Shown here piece by piece: positions 22,550 through 34,099 of a DNA stretch of 43,275 bases. Position 1 is the stretch's first letter. Every line of letters begins with the position of its first letter. Origin of the DNA: Chara braunii. Its lineage: Eukaryota; Streptophyta; Charophyceae; Charales; Characeae. Made by a program: the position numbers and the translations under genes. The stretch spans positions 106,827-150,101 of the forward strand of contig BFEA01000247.1 of the NCBI GenBank assembly GCA_003427395.1, written 5' to 3'. The notes under the pieces were generated by a model, which saw only the letters and a program-made list of their open reading frames with translations, did no database searches and was not told the origin of the DNA.

Positions 22550-22605
22550 GGGGCTATGCTAATCTTTTCTGTATTGTTCCAATTTTAGCGGATGTCCCGA
22601 AGAAC
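22550..22605 (-). ncRNA. U6 snRNA-derived fragment, 5' half (left LTR)
   Basis: Read on the minus strand, this 56-nt segment begins GTTCTTCGGGACATCCG, passes TAAAATTGGAAC and ATACAGA, and ends AAGATTAGCATAGCCCC. This is the order and spacing of the 5' half of spliceosomal U6 RNA: the UUCG-capped 5' stem, the central AUUGGAACGAUACAGA block with the ACAGA box, and the start of the GCAUGGCCCC region. Similarity stops at GCCCC, so the 3' half (U4-pairing end and internal stem-loop) is absent. The RNA strand agrees with the element's transcription direction. It is a fragment, not a working U6 gene. Confidence 0.85.
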
Positions 22606-23794
22606 ATAGGCAGGGAAATGACCCTGGGACACCACGTTCGAACCGACTGGACAAATTTAGAAAAAACAGCTCTTCATCCACCAGCTCGTAGTGAAACTCA
22701 ACTTAGGTTTGTATTTCGACAACTCGAAGGTGTAGCCACCGAGGTAGGCCAGATGGTTCCTATGCCAGTCCCGACACTGGTATCAGTTGCGTCCAAAAAT
22801 AAATAAATAAGAACAATAAAAATTTAATAATAAAAGTTAGAAAAATATGAGAAGTGACAACGGGAGGGGGAGGTCAGTCGGAACCCGACTCTTGGTCCCG
22901 CCCATTGGTCCGGTGATCGGACTCCCTGATAAAACTAAGGGGGATAGTCCCGCAGAACCCTCAACCCCTCAGTTTTCTTCATAAGACGCTCCTCCGCTCC
23001 TTCGTTGCCGATTGCTAACCTTTATCCCCAGATTTTCGTAGTCTCGGTCCAAAGTCGTAACCTATAGGGCTAGGCCCCAACTTGGATGTAGCAGGCACGT
23101 TTTTTCCCTATAAAGGGCATCTGTGTTGCCCCAAGGCCTTTCGGGCAGCATTAAAAGTCGTTTCTTTGGCACTTCGGCCATGTTTATAGCTGTTAAGTGT
23201 TGACCCTTGCCGTTTGAGGGGTCAGTTTTACCTACCGCCGCCGTGCATGTGACGTAGTCGCACCATCACTCCAACTTTTCTCACTAGGTTATCTCCCCCG
23301 AAATGCCGCACTTTTGACCACCTAGTATCAGAAAACCTCGATTTTTATAGTGCTACCCGCGGCTTCTTCCGCTGGCCAATATCATGGCCAGCCTAGGAAG
23401 TCAGGCACTTTGCACCTCAATGAACTTAGTGTCGTAGCAAAATAGGTCAAGTGGATCTGATAACTAGATCCTAGCCCCCATCATCAACTGCCGGTTTTGA
23501 ACACGAATATGCAGCGTGAAAGCTACTGAAGTTTCTTCACACTCCTTTCGTAGCTCATGCTACTAGGCGCAGGTGCCGTTCTCACCACCAGATGCCCGCC
23601 TAAAATCGTTCGTGCCCTCAAAGTGCACGCTCACACACTGTCTAATCAAATCAAAGGCGAGTGCCACTCCCAACCCCTGAGAGTTGGTCAGGGTCACACA
23701 GAAACAAGACACCCTCTCGAATATCGTCGAAAACACACCTTCTGTGAGATGCAAAAATGTGCCCAAATACCCTTGTAAGGGTATTCGGGCCGAG

Positions 23795-24200
23795 AGTTTT
23801 CCGGATCCTGTTAAGCGACGTCCCCGTCGCGTCGGGCAAATCAAAGCTATAAGCATAACAAAATCACATTTGCTGACGAGGAAGTAACCAATCCGATTTG
23901 CCGTCCTGACTCCGTTCGAGGTATCTTCTCAACCTGCCCCCGTCACGGTGTTCCACTGCCAGGGTTCTAACCTGGGTCTCCCATTTCCTGGCCTCAGAAT
24001 TAGGGGATACTCTGTTCCGTACTACAGCGTAATATCCGCTTCCAGATAGCGATCTGTGACTTAGTCACACATTCCCTGATGTACATGGGTCTGATCCAAT
24101 CCTCCATGTGTTCCTCTATATACAGATATCCATCAGGACTGAGTGTCAAGTCTCTCACCTCTCTTAGCTCTAGACCTTTCCGGACCCTAAAGGTTAAATC
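23795..24200 (-). other. Element B region between second gag-like frame and 3' LTR
   Basis: No coding frame. A polypurine tract would be expected beside the LTR; in element sense the bases are GGATCCGGAAAAC, which is only weakly purine-rich. A palindrome CAGGGTT/AACCTGG occurs near 23962-23978. Confidence 0.45.
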
Positions 24201-24779
24201 CTAGTCAATCAACACCTCGCCTATCTGTCTGTACAATTGTGCCCTACCACCATCTCGTGATCTCTCAACCTGGTTACCATTCGTATCTCTCAAAATCCCA
24301 GTGGATATTTTGGTAACAAACCCCTTTGCCTCATCCTCATAGAATTTGGGGCAATCATCAGAGAAGTGGTTGCTCTTTTTGCAGTAAAAACACTTTCCAG
24401 GCTTCTTCTGGACTGCTTCTGTTTTGGCTTCTTCTGAGGGTAAAGCAGATGAGGGGATGCCTGTAGCCTGGCTGGTGGCCTCCTGCTGAAGAGTCTTTAG
24501 AGCTCCAGGGCAAACCCCTCTGCCACTCTCGTGTATAGTCTGTTCACTACCACGTTTCTCTGGTTCAGAGCCAGAGGCATCTCTAAAGCTAGTGGGCAAG
24601 GCCATGTTTTCTGGTATGACCAATCTGTGAGACTCCTCCACCTTACTTTCCTTACCCTCTTCTACCACCACTGTCCCCTGAGGAGCTTGGGATTGCCCTT
24701 TGTGCGAAATCTGAGCAGGACTCTGAGGCACAGTCGTAGGGGTCTCAACATGTCCAACCTCTTTCAATCCGTCCTCCAA
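24201..24779 (-). pseudogene. Element B second gag-like frame, C-terminal part with CCHC knuckle
   Basis: A frame of 192 codons on the minus strand, with no ATG at its left edge; it probably continues the frame ending at 24823 after a shift. The first 120 residues are Glu, Ser and Pro-rich without a fold I recognise. Then comes KCFYCKKSNHFSDDCPKFY, an intact C-x2-C-x4-H-x4-C zinc knuckle of the retroviral nucleocapsid type. The usual Gly before His is Asn. The last part (EDEAKGFVTKISTGILRD) has no assignment. Its position after integrase, in the same direction as pol, is unusual for a nucleocapsid motif. Confidence 0.7.
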
Positions 24780-24822
24780 CTGCTGACAAATGTATATGTT
24801 GAGTAGCCAAGGAAGTAGGTGC

Positions 24823-26499
24823 CTACCACTCTAGTTTCTCAGTCTTCGACTCTTTCCTCCTTAGTACCTCCTCTGGCTCTAGCCTAAGCTTGTCAAGCAA
24901 AGAGACGTCCTCATCTGCCTGTTGCTCTGCTCCTGCCTCCTTCTTTTGGTGTTTGAAGAGGTCCTCAGCTGACAGCCTCTTGATACCAAAGTTTTGAACT
25001 TCAGTCCAATCTACCACTGTAGTTGGAACATGACGCTCCATCTTGGACTCCATGTTCCTCAGCCTCTTCTCCCATTTTACCTCCTTTGTTTGGAATGAAG
25101 CCTGCTGGGTTTGGATGAGCCTCCTCAGTACCTCATTGGCTTGGTTGAGGGTCTGATTAACCAGCTTGAGGGCTTCATTCTCTGCCCACATATCCACCAT
25201 GTCAATCTTTACAGAGTTCATCTCCTTTCCTTGCCTTTGCACTTCTTTCTTCAAGTCTTTAACTTCTCTGTGCCAGTCCACTTTCTGCCCGTGAGATGTC
25301 TGCGCCACCTTGGTCAATCTCCTCTCCATTTTCTCATCAGAGGCTTTGGCTGTTGCAAACCCTTCCTTCACAAGGTTTTTCAGGCTAAGCAGATCTATAG
25401 AGACTAACTTTATCCCCATCTCCTGAAGTCTCTCAGCGGGTCTGCCTGCAACTTTCATCAGTCTGTCAAAACTCTCCTAGACCTCTGTGAGCATGGGAAG
25501 TTCCTCCTTCTGCTTGACCTTCTCAGCCTTGTCCTCCAACTCAACAGGATGAATTCCCTACTGCATCTTATCCTTCATGTCTGCCAATTTCTTTACCCTT
25601 AGCTGGATTCTAATCTCCTTTTCTGTCGTTGCCCTCTCAATTCTGTCCAGCTCCCTCTCCTTGGCAACTTCCTCCTTCTGTAGGTCTCGCCCCGCTATCT
25701 CGTGAGGCAGATCTGGTTCTCCTCCTTGTTGAGGACACTCATCATGCGACTGAGCATGCTCTGGAGGCGGCCCTTTACCACCTGAGTCTCCCCCTCTTTG
25801 TGCTCCCACAGCCACCAGCCCTTCTTTTCCTTCATGCCTGTGAGTCGTATACTCCTTTCTTCTTTTCTCTCCACGTCGCGCCCCTTGGGGTGTATCCTGC
25901 CCCATTGCTCGTCCCTCTGCATCTTCTGGTTCTCTCCTTTTCTTCTCCATTCCCCTTCCATTCTCTGCCTGACGCTCAAGAGTATACCAGTTGTTGAGCA
26001 TTCACTTGCATTCACCCCAGTTCGTGGCTCGCTCCATTATAGTCCTGACAAAAGACCTGATGGTTTTTCTCACAAACTGGATGAATCCTCCAACTCTGGA
26101 TTCGGGCAAAATGTTCTGTTCATCTGTAAATAGATCATAAGCCCAAAGGAACTCCTCCAAGTTGGATGAATCAAAGCGAATGGGTAATCCATTTTTCTCC
26201 ATAGGCGATGGATGTAGTCCCCCCATCTTCCTCCCAAACTCCTGCCACGTAAGTGACTCCCTGACAAGTCTCACAATCGGCTCAGCCCACTCACCACTGC
26301 CTCGCACCTCTGCCAACATCCTAGCTACACCCCAACCATACTGATATGCGTGAGCCTCGAAACTGACCATGAACATCTCCACACTCCCTCCATCAAAAAT
26401 AAGAGGCATGCCCTCCCTAGTGAACCATTGCTGCCCTCCCTGTCTGGTAGTCCTCATTGGATCTTCCATCGGCCCTGCCCCGCCCCTCCCTCTTGGCAT
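24823..26499 (-). pseudogene. Element B second gag-like frame, capsid-like part and coiled coil
   Basis: One frame can be followed from ATG 26499 (MPRGRGGAGPMEDP) to 24823, about 558 codons, with only three stops (26002, 25558 and one near 25483). The first 165 residues look like a retrotransposon capsid start: IFDGGSVEMFMVSFEAHAYQ, then LTWQEFGRKMG and FDSSNLEEFLWAYDLF. The middle is charged and low in complexity. The last 200 residues have heptad-like spacing of Leu, Val and Ile among Lys and Glu (VDWHREVKDLKKEVQRQGKE), suggesting a coiled coil. With the knuckle at 24201-24779 the order is capsid-like, coiled coil, CCHC, which resembles a whole Gag. An unrelated captured gene is the alternative. 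Confidence 0.6.
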
Positions 26500-26622
26500 G
26501 ACCGTCAAAAGGTATCAAGCTTGCACAACAAGGAAGAGACAACAGGAGCACAGAGGTTTAGCATGTCAGGCAACCATAGTAAGGCATATAGTCTTTCCCT
26601 TAACTACCTAATTACCTATACT

Positions 26623-26666
26623 TATATATATATATTTGACGATATATATATATATATATATATATA
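26623..26666. repeat. (TA)n microsatellite
   Basis: A TA dinucleotide tract with one interruption (TTTGACGA). It lies between the integrase C-terminus and the second gag-like frame of element B. Confidence 0.95.
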
Positions 26667-26739
26667 ACTCTATCCTCATTCGATCATTCCATTCTAAACT
26701 GACAACTTACGCTTTTTCTCTCTGTTACGTTAAGGTGTT

Positions 26740-28004
26740 CCTCTCATAGCCTGAAAATCACATGGTTTGCCAGTCCTTATGCTCACCTCTTCCCGAGCCA
26801 CAAACTTCTTCAATCTGTAGTCTGATACCCAATCCTTCTATCCCGTTCCATTCATTTCCTCGATCTGGTATGCTCCATGTTCACCACATCTCGTGATTCT
26901 ATACGGCCCCAACCACCGTTTGTCCAATTTCCTTGACCACTGCTACTCTAGGGATGAGTCGTACAACAACACAGTATCTCCCACCTTAAGAGGTTTCTTC
27001 CTTACTCGCGTCAACTGGTCCCACCTGAACTTGTCCTTGGTTCGACTGTCAGCCACCCTACTCGCCGCTTCCTGTACCCTATTCTCAATGGCCCAATCTG
27101 ACATGCCCTTCGATGAAGCAACTCTTCAAAAGACAGAGTCATTTCGAGGTCTTGTTGCCTCCAAGTCTTTAGGAAACTTTCTATAGGGAACGTCGCATGT
27201 CTGCCATACCACAATGTAGCTGGCCCGTAATTGGTGCTTCTTCTGACAGTGATTTTCTCAACAAAAAACAACTCTTCAGAAATTCGGCTACTGATTAGGT
27301 CTCTCATCTGTCCATTTTGCGAGAAGGTTTGTAATGGTTCTGTGTCCTCTTTCCACTGGTGCGTTAGCCTGAGGATGTGTCGCAGTCGTATATTCAGTAA
27401 TCACACCATATCCCCTCAGCGGTGTCTTGACTTCTACACAAGTGAATTCGGACCCCTTGTCCATTACGAATATTGAGACGAAAGGATAGCGAAGGTAATA
27501 TTCTTTAATGCACCGCGCCAATGCCTCTCCAGTCTTTGTGCGAATAGCCTTACCATCCACAAACCCTAAGAGATTGTCTCGTGCATCAAAGATATAATTG
27601 AGCCCTCCTATGCCTAGAGGTATTGCCAATAGATCTAGATTAACGATTGCTCCAATCTCACGTATATATCTAGGGTGAAGTGGTTCCCTAGGTCTAAGGG
27701 AAGACCGCTCCTGACATGGTACACAGGATTTACAATAATTGTCAATCATGTGGCTCATGTCGTCCCAATAATATAAATCATGAATCTTTAAGTATGTGGG
27801 ATATGCACTCCTATGACCACCTGCCGTTCCATCATGAAGGACTGCCATAACGTCAATCTGTCGATTTACGCCACAGACCACCCTTCTGGGATTTCTCCCT
27901 TTATTCCTCATAAACAGATGACCGTTTCTCACCAAAATATTTAGTCGCATCTTGAGGACCCTTTCGCTCGCATCCCTTTCCCTCATCTCACACAAAAGGA
28001 GCAT
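26740..28004 (-). pseudogene. pol: Element B integrase with GPY/F module
   Basis: The best kept domain of B. The zinc part shows VLHDGTAGGH (His-x6-His) and NYCKSCVPC. The catalytic core has Asp in NLDLLAIPLG, Asp in VMDKGSEFT and Glu in PVERGHRT, with 35 residues between the last two, a DD35E spacing. This frame is open from 28004 to 27288. The next part (YGPATLWYGRHATFPIES) is shifted, at 27307-27011. Further on, with two or three stops, KVGDTVLLYD and KLDKRWLGPYRIT form the GPY/F module near 26890-26990, typical of Ty3/gypsy integrases. No chromodomain follows. Integrase joins element DNA to the chromosome. Confidence 0.85.
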
Positions 28005-28213
28005 ATTCTCAGCTCCAGATACACTCTGTCATTTTCCTCCGTGCGAAAGACCTCTTTTATTTCTCCTTCTTCGAAATCGTCATCCTCTCCTTCGTGGTCA
28101 CATTCTCTTCCTTATTCTGGCTTTCTCCTTCAATCCTAGCAACCTTATCCTGAAACAACGAATTTGCCAGAAAATACATTCCACCTATAAGTCGCTCATG
28201 CTTCTCCACCTGT

Positions 28214-29271
28214 TTAGGGTCCACTCTCCAATGTGACGAGATCTTCCCGCAGTTGGTACTTATTTGCCAATGCCAAATCCATCATCCACTCTATTCCTGA
28301 CATTCCCCAAGAATCTTCCTCAACATAAGGTTTAAGGACTATATCCGGCCGCCGTACATGTCCTGGAGGTGCGAGCCATATAGGCCGGCCAGGAGTAACA
28401 TACTTACCTACGGCTAGAGACCAGGAGTTAATGTGCAGTTTTACGTCCTCCTCCTTGTCCAGAATACCATCGACAACCGGATTATCTTCAACTACCCCTT
28501 TATTACTCTTATCCCAGTCGACGCGACTTAACCCATATTCCCTATTCTTGTTCCCAGGAATATGTTTCAACTCAAAATCAAACATCCAGATGTACGTCAA
28601 CCATCTGACAATGGTTGGATCCGAAGGAGCGAAATTCTTAAGTGAGCCAGCCAGGGCAGTTGGGTAAACTCTCAGCACGAACCGCCTGCCAAAGAGGTAA
28701 TTCCTGAAAATTGGTAAACAAGTCTCGCGCTTAAATTGAAAGTAGTTTCTCTAAGTTGTGTCAAGCGTTCGACTTTCGAACCTCAAAGGTCATTCTTCCC
28801 CCTCACAATCTTTCTGAATCAATACACCTCTCAAGTCAATTGGTCCCGCATCCATTTCCATAATAAAAGACCTTGTTAGTGTGGCATCATGATCTGGTAC
28901 GCCCAACACTAATCCTCCTTCTTCAAACTCTTTCTTCGGGCCTTTAATTACCAATTCTTGCTTGTCTCTCCATTCCCAGTCTTGACCTTGGCGCACAAGC
29001 TTTCGCGATTGTTCTGTCTTCGCCGCAAACCCTTTAATGAATACTCTAAAAAAAAAACACGTTCCCAAGAAACTCCTTACTTCCGTGATAGTTTCGAATG
29101 GTGTTGGCCATTCGATAATCTTGTTGGTCTTCTTAGTGTCTGGCCGACGACCCTCTCGTCGCACACAAACCCTAAGGTGGTTGCTCCACTCATACAATGC
29201 CTGAACTTTGCTCCACTTGCAGTGAGGTTATGTGTTTTAAGCAAGTCTATGACCTTGCATAGATCTTGCAC
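28214..29271 (-). pseudogene. pol: Element B RT end, RNase H and connection
   Basis: The minus strand reads, in two frames, VIDLLKTHNLTASGAKF, then IIEWPTPFETITEVRSFLG and FFRVFIKGFAAKTE of the RT thumb, and then the RNase H start MEMDAGPIDLRGVLIQKD (29197-28790). A stop-rich gap follows. The frame at 28678-28214 contains YIWMFDFELKHIPGNKNREY, the conserved Ile-x-His-Ile-Pro-Gly-x-x-N that ends RNase H. Only the first catalytic Asp is easily seen; the Glu and second Asp region near 28700-28790 is damaged. Confidence 0.7.
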
Positions 29272-29277
29272 ATGTTC

Positions 29278-30096
29278 CTAAACAAAACGTTTAAGCCCCG
29301 ACTTCACCTCCTGCTCATCCTTTTCCTTTGACCCTTTTACAGCTAGATCATCAATGTATGGTTGTGTAATATGCAGACTTACTTGCTGCATCGCTCTTAC
29401 TATATGCCTTTGATCTATTGCGACCGCATTCGTCCACCCTTGTGGTGCGACATTCATATGAATCAGACCCCGAGGAGTATGCATCGCTGTCATCGGTCTA
29501 TCCGATGGGTACACAGGGAACTGGTCGTAGCCAGAGTACAAATCTATAAGTGATATTATAGACCGTCCTGCACAGACCTCCGAAAGTGCGTCAACATTTG
29601 GCAGACAACCTGCGTCTCTTACTGTCACAGCATTTAATCGATGCAAATCCTGCACCCACCGCAAAGTCCCATTGGGTTTGACAAAGCAAAACTAGGGGGA
29701 TGCATATGACTCACTCGAGTAGTCCGACACATGCGTGCGGATTTTTTCATCGAGGTAGTTGATCACCTTTTCCTCATCAGTCGGATTGGGGTATCACGCA
29801 CCTCGCAAATTTCATGGTTCATGTGGCACGGTATGTATCCGAATCATCGGAATCTTATCAACGTCAAGACGGTCACGCTCATCGTCATTAAAGGCATAGA
29901 CAATATGTCTTCCTCTTATGGTTTCTACCATCAACTTCCTCTCCTGCGATGTAAGGAAATCAGACTCTCCTATTATCAATGTCTTTTCTGTTTCTTGATT
30001 CATACGACACGGTCCGCTTTCTGCATTTCCTCGCATTTGCCGTATCAACTCTCGTTCCCGCTCGTAATAAACCTCTTGTTCCTCAGTTACGAGCAC
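29278..30096 (-). pseudogene. pol: Element B reverse transcriptase, active-site residues kept
   Basis: The palm domain lies at 29664-29278: RWVQDLHRLNAVTVRDAG, ISLIDLYSGYDQFPV, MHTPRGLIHMNVAPQGWTNA and PYIDDLAVKG. All three catalytic Asp residues remain, with YIDD at 29347-29358. The finger region comes from the same frame at 30096-29812 but is separated by three stops. The wording of the palm (TPRGLIHMNVAPQG rather than the MPFGLCNAP type of element A) shows that B and A belong to different Ty3/gypsy lineages. Confidence 0.85.
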
Positions 30097-30236
30097 ATGA
30101 ACAGGGCGACATTTTTGATCTATCCGTTTGTACGGCCTTTGTGACCCTTGCTTGAGCCTACCCCTAAAAAGGACCTAGTTATGCTTTGGGGATGGGCTCC
30201 TGCCGGTCCTCCTACCCTTCCGGGCACTCGATATAC

Positions 30237-31414
30237 CAATTATGCTTCTCCTTCCCCCATTTGTTCCATTACCTTTGCTTTTAGGGCCTCTACAGCCTCT
30301 GGGTCCGCCATCCCGTAGGTCGACACTATGTCCATTGCATCGTTTATACTGGTCAGGCTAAGGGTCAGTGCTTCCGGCCTTTTCTCTTCTTCAAACTCGT
30401 TACTTCCTAGCCGCTCCTCGCCTCTTCTGACTCTTCGATTGTGAAGGAGTCAAGATTGGGTCGGTTCCTTATACTTCGCGGCCCTGTATTCCTGCATGTG
30501 ATAACCTCATGGTTTCCACACACTGGGTCACATAAGACGAGAAACATTGTTGCATCATGCTTGTTAAGTATAAGCGTTTCTGTTCCGCTCAAGAAAGATC
30601 GGCCCAATAGGATGGGATGATCGAGATCAGGCATTACAAAGAAACAACTTCTCACTTTAACCTTGCCGATCTCCAAAATTGTCGGGCATATTTTCCCTTT
30701 TACTACTACGTCTAGGCACCCACATGCGACGAACTTCCAATCCATTTTCATACCGGTTTCCGCCCATTCTGCTTCCTTATGGATTATGACCCCTAATCTC
30801 ACACAAGCCACCATCTTTCTGGATAATCGAGCCTTGAGCTCGTCCCGAATCCTTGGGGCTGAGGCCAAAACATCCTTCACATTCATAAGATGGTTATAAC
30901 TCTCAATGATTTTATCCATCATCCCCTCTACATCGTATCCTTCTTCCACTTGGACAGTGTATTTTTTTTTTTTCTCTTCTGGAACTTTATCCATGTCTGT
31001 CTTAGCATCCCTCTTCTTTGCCCTTTGCTCAAGTCTCTTATCTTATTCTCTTCTCAACCTCTCATCCTCTTCATCCTTATCCTCCGAGACATCCACAGTC
31101 TTTTTCTCCCCACTAGGCTGAGAAACGTCTTTTGTCGGCTCTTCGCAGCTCACCGGCCCCTTGGCCCTTATCCTGACTGCTTGTGGTGCTCTTCCTTATC
31201 TAGATGGTGGCCTATAAGCCATTCCGGATCGAGGCGTCGGCCCCAAAACCATCACACTTGATAAGTTCTCAGACCATCCTTGCGATCCTGGACCCATATC
31301 GTAGAGATACACCAGCGGCTTTTTACCTTTCCACTCCTTGACCTCCTCACACATATTGGTCAATTTATCTTGATATCTTCCTATTTTTGCCACTACATCC
31401 TCCATTTTTTTCAT
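30237..31414 (-). pseudogene. pol: Element B protease region, DSG segment missing
   Basis: The frame at 30994-30407 carries MDWKFVACGCLDVVVKGKICPTILE and then IGKVKVRSCFFVMPDLDHPILLGRSFL. The second part matches the C-terminal half of a retroviral aspartic protease (ILLGRSFL). The first looks like the strand leading to the active site, yet the expected Asp-Ser/Thr-Gly is absent and the two pieces are fused. An in-frame deletion of the catalytic segment is the simple reading. Upstream, 31414-31196 (MKKMEDVVAKIGRYQDKL) is a helical part of gag-pro in the same frame. Downstream, 30420-30240 continues a charged linker. Confidence 0.65.
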
Positions 31415-31439
31415 TGTTCTTCGTGCCTCATTCTAATAA

Positions 31440-33125
31440 GCTTCCTTTATTTCACCGTCGGATTCCACCACAATTGGCTCTTCCCTGACGGTGCCGACTT
31501 TCCTCTTCCGCTTTTTCTCCTCATTCTTTCCTATTTCTTGCACCCTAACATCAGGGCGGGCCTCCTCCTCTTGCCAGATTTGGAACATAGCCGGAGGAGC
31601 GGATGACATACCGGCCTCGGCTCGTCACAAGGCCTCCTTTCTTGTCCCTCAAGGAGTCTTAGGGTCAATATAGTATCCAAACTTATCATACATATCGCCA
31701 TCATAATTTGTACTAATCAACCTTTCATCCTCGTCATTTCTGCGAACATGGCAGAACTTAATCATATGGCCTTTCTGCCCACAGTGCTAGAAAATCTCGT
31801 TCCGCCAATCTATTCGTCCTCTGCGAAAACCCCGTCCACCTTTTTATCCTCCTTGACTTCCAGACGCATTCCAGCCCCTATCTCCTCCTCCGCTGGAATT
31901 ACCACCTCCATTTCCTCTTTCGTTTCCTCCGCGACCACCATTTCTTCGCCCTCGGCCCCATCCTTGGTTCTGCCTATGTTCGCTGCCTTGGTTTCCTTGT
32001 GACCCTTGTGGTGTTGCTTGTTAAGGTTGTGGCTGCTGGTTTGGGTGGATTACTTGTTGAAATTGGGGCCCTGGACATCCGCAGGAAGCCATACTCAACG
32101 GAGCTCCTGCAGATCCGTGTTGTCCACTTACTAGCCATGGTGCATATGGACCATACCCAGGCCAGGGGCTTGGAGGTCCATAGCCTGGCCACAACCCATA
32201 AGATGCTGGTCCGGCCTGACCATGCGACTGAGGGGGCGACGATGCTGTTGCTTGCGCGCCTAGGCCTTTTCCCGAGCCTTGCTCCTTGAATAAAGTTTTT
32301 GGCTTTTCTTTGAGTCTTTGTTAGCTTTTGAGGCTCAAACTCCTCTTCTTTTTCTCCTTCCTCCTGTACCGCTGCTTTCTTTGCCTTTCCTTGAACATGT
32401 GTTACTGTCATTGCCTTCGTCGCAACATTTACTTCTTTTGCGGCATCAATTTGGACCACTACCTCTTCTATCATTTTCTTAAAGTCTCGTCCGCCACTCG
32501 TCGGGGCGTCCAAGACCTTTCTCTTTTTCCTAGCTTGCCGCATTTGAAAGAGGTCTACTTGGTCCAACTCCCCGTCCGTCACACTTTCTTTTATTGTCGC
32601 CCACTTCAACATCTTTCCTGACGCACCTTTCTTGGTCAACGCAGAGGCTTCCCAATTTGTGAAGTGCCCAAGGAATGTTGCACACTGCTCCTCTTCCGCC
32701 ATCCCAGGAACCTTCTTTGCCATCTTCTCAAAAGCCGTTGCAAATGCACCCACAGTGGTAAACTCATTCCACTATAACATTTCCAGGTCTGCTTTCGTCA
32801 GCAGATCATCCCCCAGCTTGAAACGCCTTTGCATTTCCTCCTTGAAACTCACCCAAACCCCTGCTGCTCCAGTAGCCACCTTCATTATCTCTGGCCGGAT
32901 TTCCCACCAGATATATCTGGGTAGCAATTTAAACTTGTCTGCCTCAGACGCTTCGCTTGTAACTTGCTCAAGCATTTCTAACCACTCGGACACCCTTTAC
33001 TCTTTAAATAGGAAAATGTCAACCTTCAACACCTGTAGCCATGCCAACTCTCTTTTCTCGATGACCTTGACAAAATCTTCCGGCGTAGCAGCCGGACCTC
33101 GCTCGATTTCATCTGCGTCCGGCAT
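31440..33125 (-). pseudogene. gag: Element B gag (first, authentic position), stops and frameshift
   Basis: Gag starts at ATG 33125 (MPDADEIERGPAATPEDFVK) about 320 bases after the PBS. One frame holds the capsid: FKE, a stop at 32997, WLEMLEQVTSEASEADKFKL, WVSFKEEMQRRFKLGDDLL, a stop at 32772, then FATAFEKMAKKVPGMAEEEQ. After a shift near 32290 the C-terminal part is in another frame with a Gln, Gly and Pro-rich stretch and a broken zinc knuckle near 31750-31792. There HCGQKGHMIKFC remains, but the first Cys codon reads TTC and the next is TAG. The gag is dead as it stands. Confidence 0.75.
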
Positions 33126-33444
33126 CTCTACATCTTTTTGTTAAACAACCTGTTGGAATAAGAAAGATAGTCCATCAACAGCTTGTCAACTTTTAATGTA
33201 CTTTATCTAAGTCGTACCTAAACGTCTCACTTCTAATCATATTTAACAATTCTTCTACTAATTATTACTAATTACTTAGGGCTACTACATATATTATCAT
33301 TAGTATCACGACTTACATACCATATACGCCTCTCTCATATAGGACAATCCAATACATAGGGTTTTGTCGTTTTGCTTGGATAATCAGCCTGCACTTAACC
33401 CGGGTTTGTTCACTAAGGACCCCGGTAGGCAGCCGAGATCCTTA
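33126..33444 (-). other. Element B leader between PBS and gag
   Basis: AT-rich untranslated leader with no open frame of note. Its place between PBS and gag is where packaging signals normally lie, but I see no clear structure in it. Confidence 0.5.
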
Positions 33445-33456
33445 GCAACGGCGCCA
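33445..33456 (-). other. Primer-binding site of element B (tRNA-Asp type)
   Basis: The minus strand reads TGGCGCCGTTGC two bases after the LTR end (GACA, then GG). This matches the start of the PBS TGGCGCCGTTGCCGGGGA known from plant elements primed by tRNA-Asp, for 12 bases. It fixes the orientation of B and marks 33459-42414 as its 5' LTR. Confidence 0.85.
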
Positions 33457-34099
33457 CCTGTCGAGCGTATCGATCTCGCACGGGGACCCTCCCGGGCGCG
33501 TCACTCAGGATTGTGCAGGACTTGTCGCGGAGAGCGTTTGCCGCTCAGGTCGAGTGCGCCAGCCGTACCTCTCGCGAGCCCCTACGACGGGACAGGGTCA
33601 CGCGAGGCATCGCCTACCTCCACCTGTGGGTGCGGTCACCATCCCTTAGGTGGGCGTATCACCGCTGAGCTACTAGACCACATGCGAAGGCTTTTCGTAT
33701 GCAATCGCAGAGGTAGCCAGGCCGAAGACGTTTCTCGTTTGCTGTAGCATAGGGGGTACACGAGGTCAACGCCACTCAATCGGATCCGCAAGCAAATTGA
33801 CGCATTGAGAGGTTGAGGTCCCAAGCACGACTCGTCGTCGGTCGACTAGGACACAATCTACTCACCACTCATGATACCATACTCAAAATTTTAAAATACA
33901 CACACACACAAAAAGAACAAAACTCTCCTAGTCCCTTCAGTATCCGACCCATAACCTTTTAACACGGTAATCGGCTAGGCGTCGCGTGTGAGACTCGAGA
34001 TAAAACTGCGCGGGCGCTAGGCCTTCTCATATCAATCAGCGATGCAAGCGTACGCAAGCAGTCGCAACGATGAAGTACTATGTGGTACACTCAATCGTG

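Larger units (their letters stand above)
14668..23794 (-). repeat. Element B 3' LTR (left copy), about 9.1 kb
   Basis: The copy begins TGTCAAGCG and ends near GGGCCGAG. It is collinear with 33459-42414 along its whole length. Differences are mostly transitions: in the roughly 80 bases from 15181 I count about eight differences, nearly all C/T or G/A, several at CpG. From left to right it holds the palindrome cassette (15309-15548), a minisatellite (16520-16720), the constant-loop hairpin array (17120-18370), the ACGT-core motif cluster (20862-22000) and the U6-like fragment (22550-22605). Open frames of 60-200 codons inside it are not kept equally in both copies and carry no domain, so I do not call genes. 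I found no convincing promoter or polyadenylation site by eye. Confidence 0.9.
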
